From: Streptomyces lunaelactis | GTDB taxonomy: Bacteria > Actinomycetota > Actinomycetes > Streptomycetales > Streptomycetaceae | Direction: 5' to 3' | NCBI RefSeq assembly: GCF_003054555.1 | Contig: NZ_CP026304.1 | Location: forward strand, 6,324,001-6,388,000 | DNA: 64,000 nucleotides | Shown here: positions 26,952 through 35,473 of the stretch, one piece after another | How the letters are laid out: each line of letters begins with the position of its first letter | Position numbering within the stretch: position 1 is the stretch's first letter | Translations under genes and position numbers: made by a program | Notes under the pieces: generated by a model | What the model was told of the DNA's origin: nothing | What the model saw: the letters and a program-made list of their open reading frames with translations, nothing else | The model's database searches: none

Positions 26952-27218
26952 TTACTTGCGGGCGCCCTCTCCGGCTTCGTTGTCCGCCGCCTCCTCGGCC
27001 GACTGCTGCTTCGGAATCTCCACGCTGTCGGCCGCCGCGGCTTCGGTGACCTCAGCCTCTTCGGCCTCGGTGACCTCGGCCGCCGCGTCCTTCGACGCTT
27101 CGGACCCGGAATCGGACTCAACCGCGGACTCGGCCGTCAGAGTGCTGACAGCCGCCTCCTCGGTTGACGCCTCGGCAGTCGTGTTGGACTTACGACGAAA
27201 CCATGAAAAAACGCCCAT
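26952..27218 (-). CDS. small acidic hypothetical protein
   Basis: An 88-residue protein starting MGVFSWFRRKSNTT, with GGAG 6 bases before the ATG at 27218. After a short basic, aromatic head, nearly all residues are Ala, Glu, Ser, Thr and Val, so the protein is probably disordered. It may bind a membrane or protein surface through its head. It precedes the antitoxin-type gene by 32 bases and is likely co-transcribed. No function is recognised. Confidence 0.75.
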   Translation of the reverse strand: MGVFSWFRRKSNTTAEASTEEAAVSTLTAESAVESDSGSEASKDAAAEVTEAEEAEVTEAAAADSVEIPKQQSAEEAADNEAGEGARK

Positions 27219-27401
27219 ATCTACTCCATAGCCTACTCGTGTGGGCGAAGTTCCGCGCCGCCCGGAGCGTTCCATTGCGCCGCTCGCGGGCACCGGTCCA
27301 AGAAACCGGCGTTCGGAACCTCGCAACAGGCAACGAACCCACCCCTGTGCCGTCACCTCGCTCGTTCGGGGACAGGCCCGGGGGTTTGCGAGACTGGGGC
27401 G

Positions 27402-28340
27402 GTGAGAAGTGCAGCTCCCGCACCGCGGGTCATCGCAGTCGTCGGTCCCACCGCGGCCGGAAAGTCCGATCTGGGCGTCTTCCTGGCCCAGCGATTGGGC
27501 GGCGAAATCGTCAACGCCGACTCCATGCAGCTCTACCGGGGGATGGATATCGGGACCGCCAAGCTGACGACCGAAGAGCGCGGCGGCATTGCGCACCAGC
27601 TCCTCGACATCTGGGAGGTCACCGCGATCGCGAGCGTCGCCGAGTACCAGAAACTGGCCAGGGCGGAGATCGACCGACTGCTGGCCGAAGGCCGCACGCC
27701 CGTTCTCGTCGGCGGCTCCGGGCTGTACGTACGCGGTGCCATCGACGCCCTCGAGTTCCCCGGCACCGACCCGCGGATCCGCGCCCGGCTCGAGGAGGAG
27801 CTGACGCAGCGCGGCTCCGGTGCCCTGCACGCCCGGCTCGCCGCCGCCGATCCCGAGGCCGGCAGCGCGATCCTGCCCAGCAACGGCCGCCGAATCGTCC
27901 GGGCGCTCGAGGTCATCGAGATCACCGGCAAGCCCTTCACCGCGAACCTCCCCGGCCACGACTCCGTGTACGACACCGTCCAGATCGGCGTCGACGTCGC
28001 CCGGCCCGAGCTGGACGAGCGCATCACGCTGCGCGTCGACCGGATGTGGGAGGCGGGCCTCGTCGACGAGGTGCGCGCGCTAGAGGCGCAGGGGTTGCGT
28101 GAGGGGCGCACGGCCTCGCGTGCGCTCGGCTACCAGCAGGTGCTCACGGCGCTCGCGGGGGAGTGCACCGACCAGCAGGCGCGCGAGGAGACCGTGCGCG
28201 CCACAAAGCGCTTCGCGCGCCGCCAGGACTCGTGGTTCCGGCGGGACCCGCGGGTGCACTGGCTGAGCGGCGCGGCCGAGCACAGGGGGGAACTTCCGCA
28301 GCAGGCGCTGGCGTTGGTCGAACGAGCGGTTACAGCCTGA
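27402..28340 (+). CDS. miaA: tRNA dimethylallyltransferase MiaA
   Basis: A 312-residue enzyme that transfers dimethylallyl to A37 of tRNAs reading UNN codons. The P-loop VVGPTAAGKSDL (residues 12-23), the conserved NADSMQLYRGMDIGTAK substrate loop, VGGSGLYVRG and the C-terminal TRRFARRQ-type segment (ATKRFARRQDSWFRRD) are all present. The start is GTG 27402. In Streptomyces this enzyme affects TTA-codon reading through the bldA tRNA, which links it to the TIR gene's TTA codons only by inference. Confidence 0.97.
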   Translation: MRSAAPAPRVIAVVGPTAAGKSDLGVFLAQRLGGEIVNADSMQLYRGMDIGTAKLTTEERGGIAHQLLDIWEVTAIASVAEYQKLARAEIDRLLAEGRTPVLVGGSGLYVRGAIDALEFPGTDPRIRARLEEELTQRGSGALHARLAAADPEAGSAILPSNGRRIVRALEVIEITGKPFTANLPGHDSVYDTVQIGVDVARPELDERITLRVDRMWEAGLVDEVRALEAQGLREGRTASRALGYQQVLTALAGECTDQQAREETVRATKRFARRQDSWFRRDPRVHWLSGAAEHRGELPQQALALVERAVTA

Positions 28341-28439
28341 TCACGTGATGGCATCGGGACGCTCTGCCCGTCATTTCGGCACCCTGGAGCGTGCCATCAT
28401 CGAGCATCGATCGACGTGGAGTCCGAGTTGGGAGGGCGC

Positions 28440-28886
28440 GTGGCGATGGAGGCCGGCCCTCGCGACAGAGAACAGGGAAGACGGGACGTAGCGGACAGCG
28501 CGTCCCGTCTGAGTCCGGACGGACCTGACGAGCAGGACGTGATCGCGGACGAGGTCGAGGTCGAACTGCGCCCGCAGCGCAGGCTGCGGATCTGGCAGCT
28601 CGCCCCCATCGTGATGCTGGCCGCGGTCGGCTCCTTGATGTTCGCCTTCCCGCTCGCCTTCGGCACCGGTGACGGCGGCGCTGTCGTCGCCATGCTGGGG
28701 CTGCTGATCAGCTGCTGCGCCGCGGGCTGGGGCGTGATGGCCGCCCGTCGCGTGGGTCACACCTGGCCGGGACTGCCGGCCCGCGGCTCCGGCGAGCGTC
28801 CCGACTGGCGGGTCATCGCCCTGTACGTCGGCGTGGGCGCCGCGCTCGTCGCGCTGGCCGTCTGGCGCGTGGCCCGACTCCGCTAG
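28440..28886 (+). CDS. small membrane protein, hypothetical
   Basis: A 148-residue protein. GTG 28440 has GGGAGGG 3-9 bases upstream and is preferred to a GTG at 28416 that lacks a ribosome site. The first 60 residues are charged. Three hydrophobic segments follow (about 68-84, 90-107 and 128-144). It lies between miaA and dapF. No family function is recognised. Confidence 0.75.
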   Translation: MAMEAGPRDREQGRRDVADSASRLSPDGPDEQDVIADEVEVELRPQRRLRIWQLAPIVMLAAVGSLMFAFPLAFGTGDGGAVVAMLGLLISCCAAGWGVMAARRVGHTWPGLPARGSGERPDWRVIALYVGVGAALVALAVWRVARLR

Positions 28887-28917
28887 GCCGTGTCTGAGTC
28901 CTGCCCGGCAAGATCGT

Positions 28918-28940
28918 CCGGACAGGACTTACCTGTCCGG
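28918..28940. terminator. inverted repeat upstream of dapF
   Basis: CCGGACAGG and CCTGTCCGG form a perfect 9-bp stem with loop ACTTA, 30 bases past the membrane-protein stop and 30 bases before the dapF GTG. It may be a weak terminator or an operator; there is no T-run. Confidence 0.5.
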
Positions 28941-28970
28941 ATGTCACAGCGGCCTCGTACGATGGGCCGC

Positions 28971-29861
28971 GTGAGCACTCCGCAGACCTCCCCGATGCCC
29001 TTCCTCAAGGGCCACGGCACCGAGAACGACTTTGTGATCGTCCCCGACCCGGACAATGCTGTCGACCTGCCCGCGTCCGCCGTCGCCAAGCTCTGCGACC
29101 GCCGGGCCGGCATCGGCGGCGACGGCCTGCTGCATGTCGTACGGTCCGCGGCGCACCCCGAGTCCCGCGCCATGGCGGACGAGGCCGAGTGGTTCATGGA
29201 CTACCGCAACGCAGACGGTTCGATCGCCGAGATGTGCGGCAACGGCGTACGTGTCTTCGCCCGCTACCTCGAGCGCGCGGGCCATGTGGAGGCGGGCGAC
29301 CTCGCGGTGGCGACCCGCGGCGGCGTCAAGAAGGTGCACCTCGCCAAGGGGGGAGACATCACCGTCTCCATGGGCCGCGCGCTGCTCCCCGAGGACGGGG
29401 TCACCGTCACCGTCGACGGCCGCAACTGGCCCGCCAGGAACGTGAACATGGGCAATCCGCACGCGGTCGCCTTCGTCGAGGACCTGGACCACGCAGGCGA
29501 CCTGTACGCCGTACCGCCCTGCACGCCGGCCTCGGTCTACCCCGACGGCGTGAACGTCGAATTCGTCGTCGGCCGCGGCGAGCGCCATGTCGCCATGCGT
29601 GTGCACGAGCGCGGCTCCGGCGAGACCCGCTCCTGTGGTACGGGCGCGTGCGCCGTCGCTGTCGCCGCGGCCCGCAGGGACGGCGCGGACCCCGCCGTCA
29701 CCGGCGCCCCCGTCACGTACACCGTGGATCTCCCCGGCGGGCGCCTGGTGATCACCGAGCGGACGGACGGCGAGATCGAGATGACGGGCCCCGCCGTGAT
29801 CGTCGCCGAGGGGCACATCGACCCGGCCTTCCTCGCTGTGACCGAAACCGTGATCGCATAG
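28971..29861 (+). CDS. dapF: diaminopimelate epimerase
   Basis: A 296-residue enzyme that converts LL- to meso-diaminopimelate for lysine; Streptomyces cell walls contain the LL form, so this mostly serves lysine. The two catalytic cysteines are in AEMCGNGVRVF and SCGTGACAVA, with the substrate-binding FMDYRNADGS and GNPHAV motifs. GTG 28971 (MSTPQTSPMPFLKGHGT) is preferred; an in-frame ATG at 28962 is possible. Full length and intact. Confidence 0.97.
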   Translation: MSTPQTSPMPFLKGHGTENDFVIVPDPDNAVDLPASAVAKLCDRRAGIGGDGLLHVVRSAAHPESRAMADEAEWFMDYRNADGSIAEMCGNGVRVFARYLERAGHVEAGDLAVATRGGVKKVHLAKGGDITVSMGRALLPEDGVTVTVDGRNWPARNVNMGNPHAVAFVEDLDHAGDLYAVPPCTPASVYPDGVNVEFVVGRGERHVAMRVHERGSGETRSCGTGACAVAVAAARRDGADPAVTGAPVTYTVDLPGGRLVITERTDGEIEMTGPAVIVAEGHIDPAFLAVTETVIA

Positions 29862-30000
29862 AGCTTCGCTCGAATGGGTGATCCGGTTCACGCTGAGCGA
29901 GAGACGGACTGCTCCACGTGGTGGGGTCGGTAGCATCAAGCACCGGCACGGAGTGCACGCCTGCCCTTTCCACCGCCGGTCGAAACTGCCGGAGGTCCCC

Positions 30001-32088
30001 ATGAGCGCAGAGGCCACCAACCCTGGTGCCCACAGCCGCAGGCGCGGCCGTCCCAGGATCGACCTCCGCAGGATCGGCCGTGCCGCCCTCATGGGGCCCA
30101 CCGCCCGGGACCGGCTCCCCGACGCGATCGGCCATGTCGCCGAGGCGCATCGCGCGCATCACCCGGACGCCGACCTCGCCAATCTGCGCAAGGCGTACGT
30201 CCTGGCCGAGTCCTCGCACCGCGGGCAGTTCCGCAAGAGCGGCGAGCCGTACATCACGCACCCTCTCGCCGTCACCCTGATCCTCGCCGAACTGGGTGCG
30301 GAGACCACGACGCTGACCGCGTCCCTCCTCCACGACACCGTCGAGGACACCGAGGTGACGCTCGATCAGGTGCGTACGGAGTTCGGCGCCGAGGTCTGCT
30401 ATCTGGTCGACGGCGTCACCAAACTGGAGAAGGTCGACTACGGCGCCGCCGCCGAGCCGGAGACCTTCCGCAAGATGCTCGTCGCCACGGGCAACGACGT
30501 CCGTGTGATGTCGATCAAACTCGCCGACCGGCTCCACAACATGCGCACGCTCGGCGTCATGCGCCCCGAGAAACAGGCCAGGATCGCCAGGGTCACCCGT
30601 GACGTCCTCATCCCCCTCGCCGAACGGCTCGGCGTACAGGCGCTCAAGACCGAGCTGGAGGACCTGGTCTTCGCGATCCTGCACCCGGAGGAGTACGAAC
30701 GCACCCGCGCCCTCATCGCCGACAACGCCACCGCGGGCGACGCGCTCGCCGCCACCGCGGAGGACTTCAGAGTGGTGCTGCGGGACGCCGGCATCGCGGC
30801 CGAAGTCCTCATCAGGCCACGGCACTTCGTGTCGGTGCACCGCTCGCGGCTCAAGCGGGGCGAGATGCGCGGCACGGACTTCGGACGGCTGCTGGTGCTG
30901 GTCGGCGAGGACGCCGACTGCTATGGCGTCCTGGGCGAGCTGCACACGTGCTTCACCCCGGTGATCTCCGAGTTCAAGGACTTCATCGCCGCCCCCAAGT
31001 TCAACCTGTACCAGTCGCTGCACACCGCCGTCGCGGGTCCGGACGGCGCGGTCGCCGAAGTCCTCATCCGTACACACCAGATGCACAAGGTCGCCGAAGC
31101 CGGGGTGATCGCCCTCGGTAATCCGTACGTACCCCTGGAGCCGGCCGAGGGGATGGAGCCGGCCGACGGCGAACGTGCCGACCCCACCCGGCCCGGCTGG
31201 CTCTCCCGCCTCCTCGAGTGGCAGCAGTCCACCCCCGACCCCGACACCTTCTGGACCTCCCTGCGCGCTGATCTGGCGCAGGACCGGGAGATCACCGTCT
31301 ACCGCGCCGACGGCGGCATGCTCGGGCTGCCGGCCGGAGCGAGCTGCGTGGACGCCGCCTACGCGCAGTACGGCGAGGAGGCGCACGCCTGTATCGGCGC
31401 GCGCGTCAACGGCCGGCTGGCGACGCTGAGCACGGTGCTGAGCGACGGCGACACAGTGCATCTGCTGCTCGCCCAGGACGCCGCGTCAGGCCCCTCGCCC
31501 GACTGGCTCGACCAAGCGCGTACGCCGGCCGCGCGGATCGCCATCAGCAGCTGGCTCCAGTCGCATCCGGAGGGGGCGAAGATCCCCGCGGCCGCTCCCC
31601 GCCGGGCAGCACCCGTCACGGCCGACCGGCGCGCCGCCGCGAACGCCGTCGTCGATCTGCCGGACGCGACCGTACGTCTCGCCGGCTGCTGTACGCCGGT
31701 GCCGCCCGACGCCGTCACCGGCTTCGCGGTACGCGGCGGCGCTGTGACGGTCCACCGCGAGGAGTGCCCGGCCGTGGCCCGTATGAGAGCCCTGGACCGC
31801 GAGCCCATCGGGGTGAGCTGGGGCGATGCCGCAGAGTGCCGGGTGACCCTGATCGCCGAGTCCTTCGGCCGCCCGCGTCTGCTGGCCGACCTCACGGAAG
31901 CCATCGCCACCGAGGGCGCCGCGATCGTCTCGGCCACTGTCGAGCCGCCCAGCGAACAGCGCGTACGCCACACGTACACCCTTCAACTCCCCGATGCCGC
32001 AGGTCTTCCCGCCCTGATGCGCGCCATGCGCGATGTGCCGGGGGTGTACGACGTGAGCCGCACCCAGCATCCGGCGGCCACCGCCTGA
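30001..32088 (+). CDS. rshA: RelA/SpoT-family (p)ppGpp enzyme, RshA type
   Basis: A 695-residue protein. ATG 30001 follows GGAGGTC. The HD hydrolase domain is intact: His87, HD pair 111-112 (LLHDTVEDTEVT) and the GNDVRVMSIKLADRLHNMRTL helix region. The synthetase domain (about 260-400) is degenerate: GRPKH is IRPRH, the YDLxGIR strand reads FGRLLVL so its metal-binding Asp and Arg are missing, while the Glu of ELQIRT is kept as AEVLIRT. TGS and ACT-like regions follow. This suggests a mainly ppGpp-hydrolysing enzyme, different from the main RelA of streptomycetes. Regulation is not visible. Confidence 0.92.
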   Translation: MSAEATNPGAHSRRRGRPRIDLRRIGRAALMGPTARDRLPDAIGHVAEAHRAHHPDADLANLRKAYVLAESSHRGQFRKSGEPYITHPLAVTLILAELGAETTTLTASLLHDTVEDTEVTLDQVRTEFGAEVCYLVDGVTKLEKVDYGAAAEPETFRKMLVATGNDVRVMSIKLADRLHNMRTLGVMRPEKQARIARVTRDVLIPLAERLGVQALKTELEDLVFAILHPEEYERTRALIADNATAGDALAATAEDFRVVLRDAGIAAEVLIRPRHFVSVHRSRLKRGEMRGTDFGRLLVLVGEDADCYGVLGELHTCFTPVISEFKDFIAAPKFNLYQSLHTAVAGPDGAVAEVLIRTHQMHKVAEAGVIALGNPYVPLEPAEGMEPADGERADPTRPGWLSRLLEWQQSTPDPDTFWTSLRADLAQDREITVYRADGGMLGLPAGASCVDAAYAQYGEEAHACIGARVNGRLATLSTVLSDGDTVHLLLAQDAASGPSPDWLDQARTPAARIAISSWLQSHPEGAKIPAAAPRRAAPVTADRRAAANAVVDLPDATVRLAGCCTPVPPDAVTGFAVRGGAVTVHREECPAVARMRALDREPIGVSWGDAAECRVTLIAESFGRPRLLADLTEAIATEGAAIVSATVEPPSEQRVRHTYTLQLPDAAGLPALMRAMRDVPGVYDVSRTQHPAATA

Positions 32089-32154
32089 CCCCGTTCGGGT
32101 GGGCACGACGCGCGGCGTCACGCTCCTCGCCGGGCGCGCTGATAGCGGTAGGGG

Positions 32155-33618
32155 ATGCTGCACACCTCTCGGCGCCGCCTGCGTGCCGCCCTCCTGGCCG
32201 CCGCCTCGGCCACCCTCGTCGCCGCGGCCCTGCCCTCGCCCGCACCACTCGGCATCGGCGATCCGCTCTTCCCTCACCTGGGCAATCCCGGTTACGACGT
32301 TCTCGCGTACGACATCGCCTTCACCTACGGGGGAAGTAACAGCAAGCCGCTGGACGCCGTTACCAAGATCGACGCGCGCGTGACTCGGCGACTGGACAGC
32401 GTCAACCTCGACTTTACGCACGGCACGGTCCGCACGGTCGAAGTGAACGGCCTCCCCGCCGAGTTCGCGACCGCCGGGGAGGACCTGGTCGTCACACCGC
32501 CGGACGCCGTCGAGGAAGGATCGCGGCTGCGGATCACCGTCACCCACACCAGCGACCCGCGAGGAACCAAGGGCGGCGAGGGCTGGGTGCGCACCTCCGA
32601 CGGGCTGGTGATGGCGAACCAGGCCGATGCCGCGCACCGGGTCTTCCCGTCCAACGACCACCCCGCCGACAAGGCGTACTTCACCTTCCGGATCACCGCG
32701 CCCAGCGAGCTCACCGCCGTGGCCAACGGGGTGCGGACGGCGAAGGCCCAGGCCGGGTCCACCACCACATGGGCGTACCGGACCAGTCACCCCATGGCCA
32801 CCGAGCTGGCCCAGGTGTCGATCGGCCGCTCGGCCGTCGTCCGGCGCGTGGGGCCGCACGGACTGCCCGTACGCGATGTCGTCCCGGCCGCTGACCGGAC
32901 GAAGCTCGAGCCCTGGCTGAGTAAGACCCCGGGACATCTGGAGTGGATGGAGCAGCAGGTCGGCCCCTATCCCTTCGAGACGTACGGAGTGCTGATCGCC
33001 GACGCCGACACCGGATACGAGCTGGAGACGCAGACGCTCTCGCTCTTCGAGCGCTCGATCTTCACCTCCGGCGCCTACCCGGAGTGGTACGTCGAGTCGA
33101 TCATGGTGCACGAGCTCGCACACCAGTGGTTCGGCAACAGCGTCTCGCCCCGCACCTGGTCCGATCTGTGGCTGAACGAGGGGCATGCCAGCTGGTACGA
33201 GGCGATGTACGCCGAGGAGAAGGCGCATCAGTCGCTGGAGCTGCGGATGCGCGACGCGTACAAGCAGTCCGACAACTGGCGGGCTGCGGGTGGACCGCCG
33301 GCTGCCCCCAAGCCGCCGACCGCCGGGCAGAAGATCAGTCTCTTCCGGCCTGTGGTGTACGACGGCAGCTCGCTCGTCCTGTACGCGCTGCGCCAGACGA
33401 TCGGCAAGGAGGCCTTCGGCCGGCTGGAGCGGGCCTGGGTGAGCGGATACCGGGACGGGACGGCGACCACCGCCGACTTCGCGGCACTGGCTTCGCGGAT
33501 CGCCGGGCGCGACCTGTCGGTGTTCTTCAAGGCGTGGCTGTACGGGGAGCGGACGCCGCCGATGCCGGGGCACGCGGACTGGCGGAGCAAGGCCGTCGCG
33601 GCGCCCAAGGCCCACTGA
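32155..33618 (+). CDS. secreted M1-family zinc metallopeptidase
   Basis: A 487-residue protein with a signal peptide (basic start MLHTSRRRLR, hydrophobic core to about 32, Ala-rich cleavage region). The zinc motif HELAHQWFG near 320 and the downstream glutamate in LWLNEGHASWYE define gluzincin aminopeptidases; ETQTLSLFER replaces the usual GAMEN. It trims peptides outside the cell. The ATG at 32155 is the first start. It ends in a basic tail, and a Lys-coding repeat lies just past the stop in another frame. Confidence 0.93.
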   Translation: MLHTSRRRLRAALLAAASATLVAAALPSPAPLGIGDPLFPHLGNPGYDVLAYDIAFTYGGSNSKPLDAVTKIDARVTRRLDSVNLDFTHGTVRTVEVNGLPAEFATAGEDLVVTPPDAVEEGSRLRITVTHTSDPRGTKGGEGWVRTSDGLVMANQADAAHRVFPSNDHPADKAYFTFRITAPSELTAVANGVRTAKAQAGSTTTWAYRTSHPMATELAQVSIGRSAVVRRVGPHGLPVRDVVPAADRTKLEPWLSKTPGHLEWMEQQVGPYPFETYGVLIADADTGYELETQTLSLFERSIFTSGAYPEWYVESIMVHELAHQWFGNSVSPRTWSDLWLNEGHASWYEAMYAEEKAHQSLELRMRDAYKQSDNWRAAGGPPAAPKPPTAGQKISLFRPVVYDGSSLVLYALRQTIGKEAFGRLERAWVSGYRDGTATTADFAALASRIAGRDLSVFFKAWLYGERTPPMPGHADWRSKAVAAPKAH

Positions 33619-33652
33619 CCATCGCGACTCCCAAGGTGCCTGGCGGCGGCCA

Positions 33653-33715
33653 CGGAAAGGCCTCCAAGCCGCTCGGAAAGGCCTCCAAGCCGCACGGAGG
33701 AGCTTCCAGGCCCCA
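33653..33715 (+). repeat. three tandem 21-bp repeats after the M1 peptidase
   Basis: Two copies differ by one base (33653-33673 and 33674-33694), and a third (33695-33715) is diverged. In one plus frame each codes for a seven-residue unit like GKASKPH. The array begins 35 bases past the peptidase stop and ends 170 bases before hflX. It may be the remains of a longer peptidase tail. Confidence 0.85.
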
Positions 33716-33887
33716 CGGAAACCGGGATGACGGCCCTGGCAGGCCCGTGCGACCATCAACAGGTCGGCGACGCGGCCGGGGACGGAATCCTGATCGGGAA
33801 TCATCCGGGTCCGTTACGCGTTGTGACTGGCGTACCGGACTTTTCTCCGGTCCCTTTTCCATCGACTCCCATCGACGTAAGGATCCA

Positions 33888-35390
33888 ATGACCTCCTCTT
33901 CATCCCCTTCCCAGGACGAGCAGAGTTTCGCGGAGACGCGCACCGAGAGCCTTCGGGCCGATGCCCTGATGGAAGAGGACGTCGCCTGGAGCCACGAGAT
34001 CGACGGAGACCGGGACGGCGATCAGTTCGACCGCTCCGAGCGTGCGGCGCTGCGGCGCGTGGCGGGCCTCTCCACCGAGCTCGAGGACGTCACCGAGGTC
34101 GAGTACCGGCAGCTGCGCCTGGAGCGTGTGGTGCTGGTCGGTGTATGGACCACGGGGACCGTGCAGGACTCGGAGAATTCCCTCGCGGAGCTGGCGGCGC
34201 TCGCCGAGACGGCGGGCGCGCTGGTGCTCGACGGCGTCATCCAGCGCCGTGACAAGCCGGACCCGGCCACCTACATCGGCTCGGGCAAGGCGCAGGAGCT
34301 GCGTGACATCGTGCTCGAAACCGGCGCCGACACCGTCGTCTGTGACGGTGAGCTCAGCCCGGGCCAGCTGATTCACCTCGAGGATGTCGTCAAGGTCAAG
34401 GTGGTCGACCGGACCGCCCTGATCCTCGACATCTTCGCCCAGCACGCCAAGTCCCGAGAGGGCAAGGCACAGGTCGCGCTGGCGCAGATGCAGTACATGC
34501 TGCCGAGGCTGCGCGGCTGGGGTCAGTCGCTGTCCCGACAGATGGGCGGTGGCGGTTCCGGTTCCTCCGGCGGCGGTATGGCCACCCGTGGTCCCGGTGA
34601 GACCAAGATCGAGACGGACCGGCGTCGGATCCGCGAGAAGATGGCGAAGATGCGCCGGGAGATCGCGGAGATGAAGACCGGCCGCGAGATCAAGCGACAG
34701 GAGCGCCGGCGCAACAAGGTGCCCTCCGTCGCGATCGCCGGTTACACCAACGCCGGAAAGTCCTCGCTGCTCAATCGCCTCACGGGCGCGGGCGTGCTGG
34801 TGGAGAATTCCCTGTTCGCCACCCTCGACCCGACCGTGCGCCGGGCCGAGACGCCCAGCGGGCGGCTGTACACGCTGGCCGACACCGTCGGGTTCGTACG
34901 GCACCTGCCGCACCACCTCGTCGAGGCCTTCCGCTCCACCATGGAGGAGGTCGGCGACTCCGACCTGATCCTGCATGTGGTGGACGGATCGCACCCGGCG
35001 CCGGAGGAGCAGCTGGCAGCTGTGCGCGAGGTGATCCGCGAGGTGGGCGCGACCAACGTGCCCGAGATTGTGGTGATCAACAAGGCGGACGCGGCCGACC
35101 CGCTCGTACTGCAGCGGCTGCTGCGCATCGAGCGGCACGCGATCGCGGTGTCGGCGCGGACCGGCATGGGCATCGACGAGCTGCTCGCGCTGATCGACGT
35201 GGAGCTGCCGCGGCCCAAGGTCGAGATCGAGGTGCTCGTGCCGTACACCCAGGGCGGGCTGGTCTCGCGGGTGCACGCCGAGGGCGAGGTTCTTTCCGAG
35301 GAGCACACCACGGAGGGCACCCTGCTCAAGGCGCGGGTGCACGAGGAGCTGGCGGCGGCGCTGGCGCCGTATGTGCCGGTGGCCGGCTGA
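33888..35390 (+). CDS. hflX: GTPase HflX
   Basis: A 500-residue ribosome-associated GTPase that splits stalled or heat-damaged ribosomes. ATG 33888 has AAGGAT just upstream. The N-terminal domain with LDGVIQRRDKPDPATYIGSGK and the Gly-rich loop before RGPGETKIETDRRRI are typical. The G domain shows GYTNAGKSSLLN, DTVGF and NKAD motifs. The N-terminus carries about 60 extra acidic residues, as in other streptomycetes. A strong terminator follows. Confidence 0.97.
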   Translation: MTSSSSPSQDEQSFAETRTESLRADALMEEDVAWSHEIDGDRDGDQFDRSERAALRRVAGLSTELEDVTEVEYRQLRLERVVLVGVWTTGTVQDSENSLAELAALAETAGALVLDGVIQRRDKPDPATYIGSGKAQELRDIVLETGADTVVCDGELSPGQLIHLEDVVKVKVVDRTALILDIFAQHAKSREGKAQVALAQMQYMLPRLRGWGQSLSRQMGGGGSGSSGGGMATRGPGETKIETDRRRIREKMAKMRREIAEMKTGREIKRQERRRNKVPSVAIAGYTNAGKSSLLNRLTGAGVLVENSLFATLDPTVRRAETPSGRLYTLADTVGFVRHLPHHLVEAFRSTMEEVGDSDLILHVVDGSHPAPEEQLAAVREVIREVGATNVPEIVVINKADAADPLVLQRLLRIERHAIAVSARTGMGIDELLALIDVELPRPKVEIEVLVPYTQGGLVSRVHAEGEVLSEEHTTEGTLLKARVHEELAAALAPYVPVAG

Positions 35391-35408
35391 TCAGGTACTG
35401 AACCAAGC

Positions 35409-35443
35409 GGAAGGCCCGCCCCTCGTTGAGGGGCGGGCCTTCC
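35409..35443. terminator. bidirectional terminator between hflX and the protease gene
   Basis: A perfect 16-bp stem (GGAAGGCCCGCCCCTC and its complement) with loop GTT sits 18 bases after hflX and 30 bases before the convergent protease stop. Confidence 0.92.
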
Positions 35444-35473
35444 GTCGTTCGGTGTCCTGCGTGTCCAGCAGGC

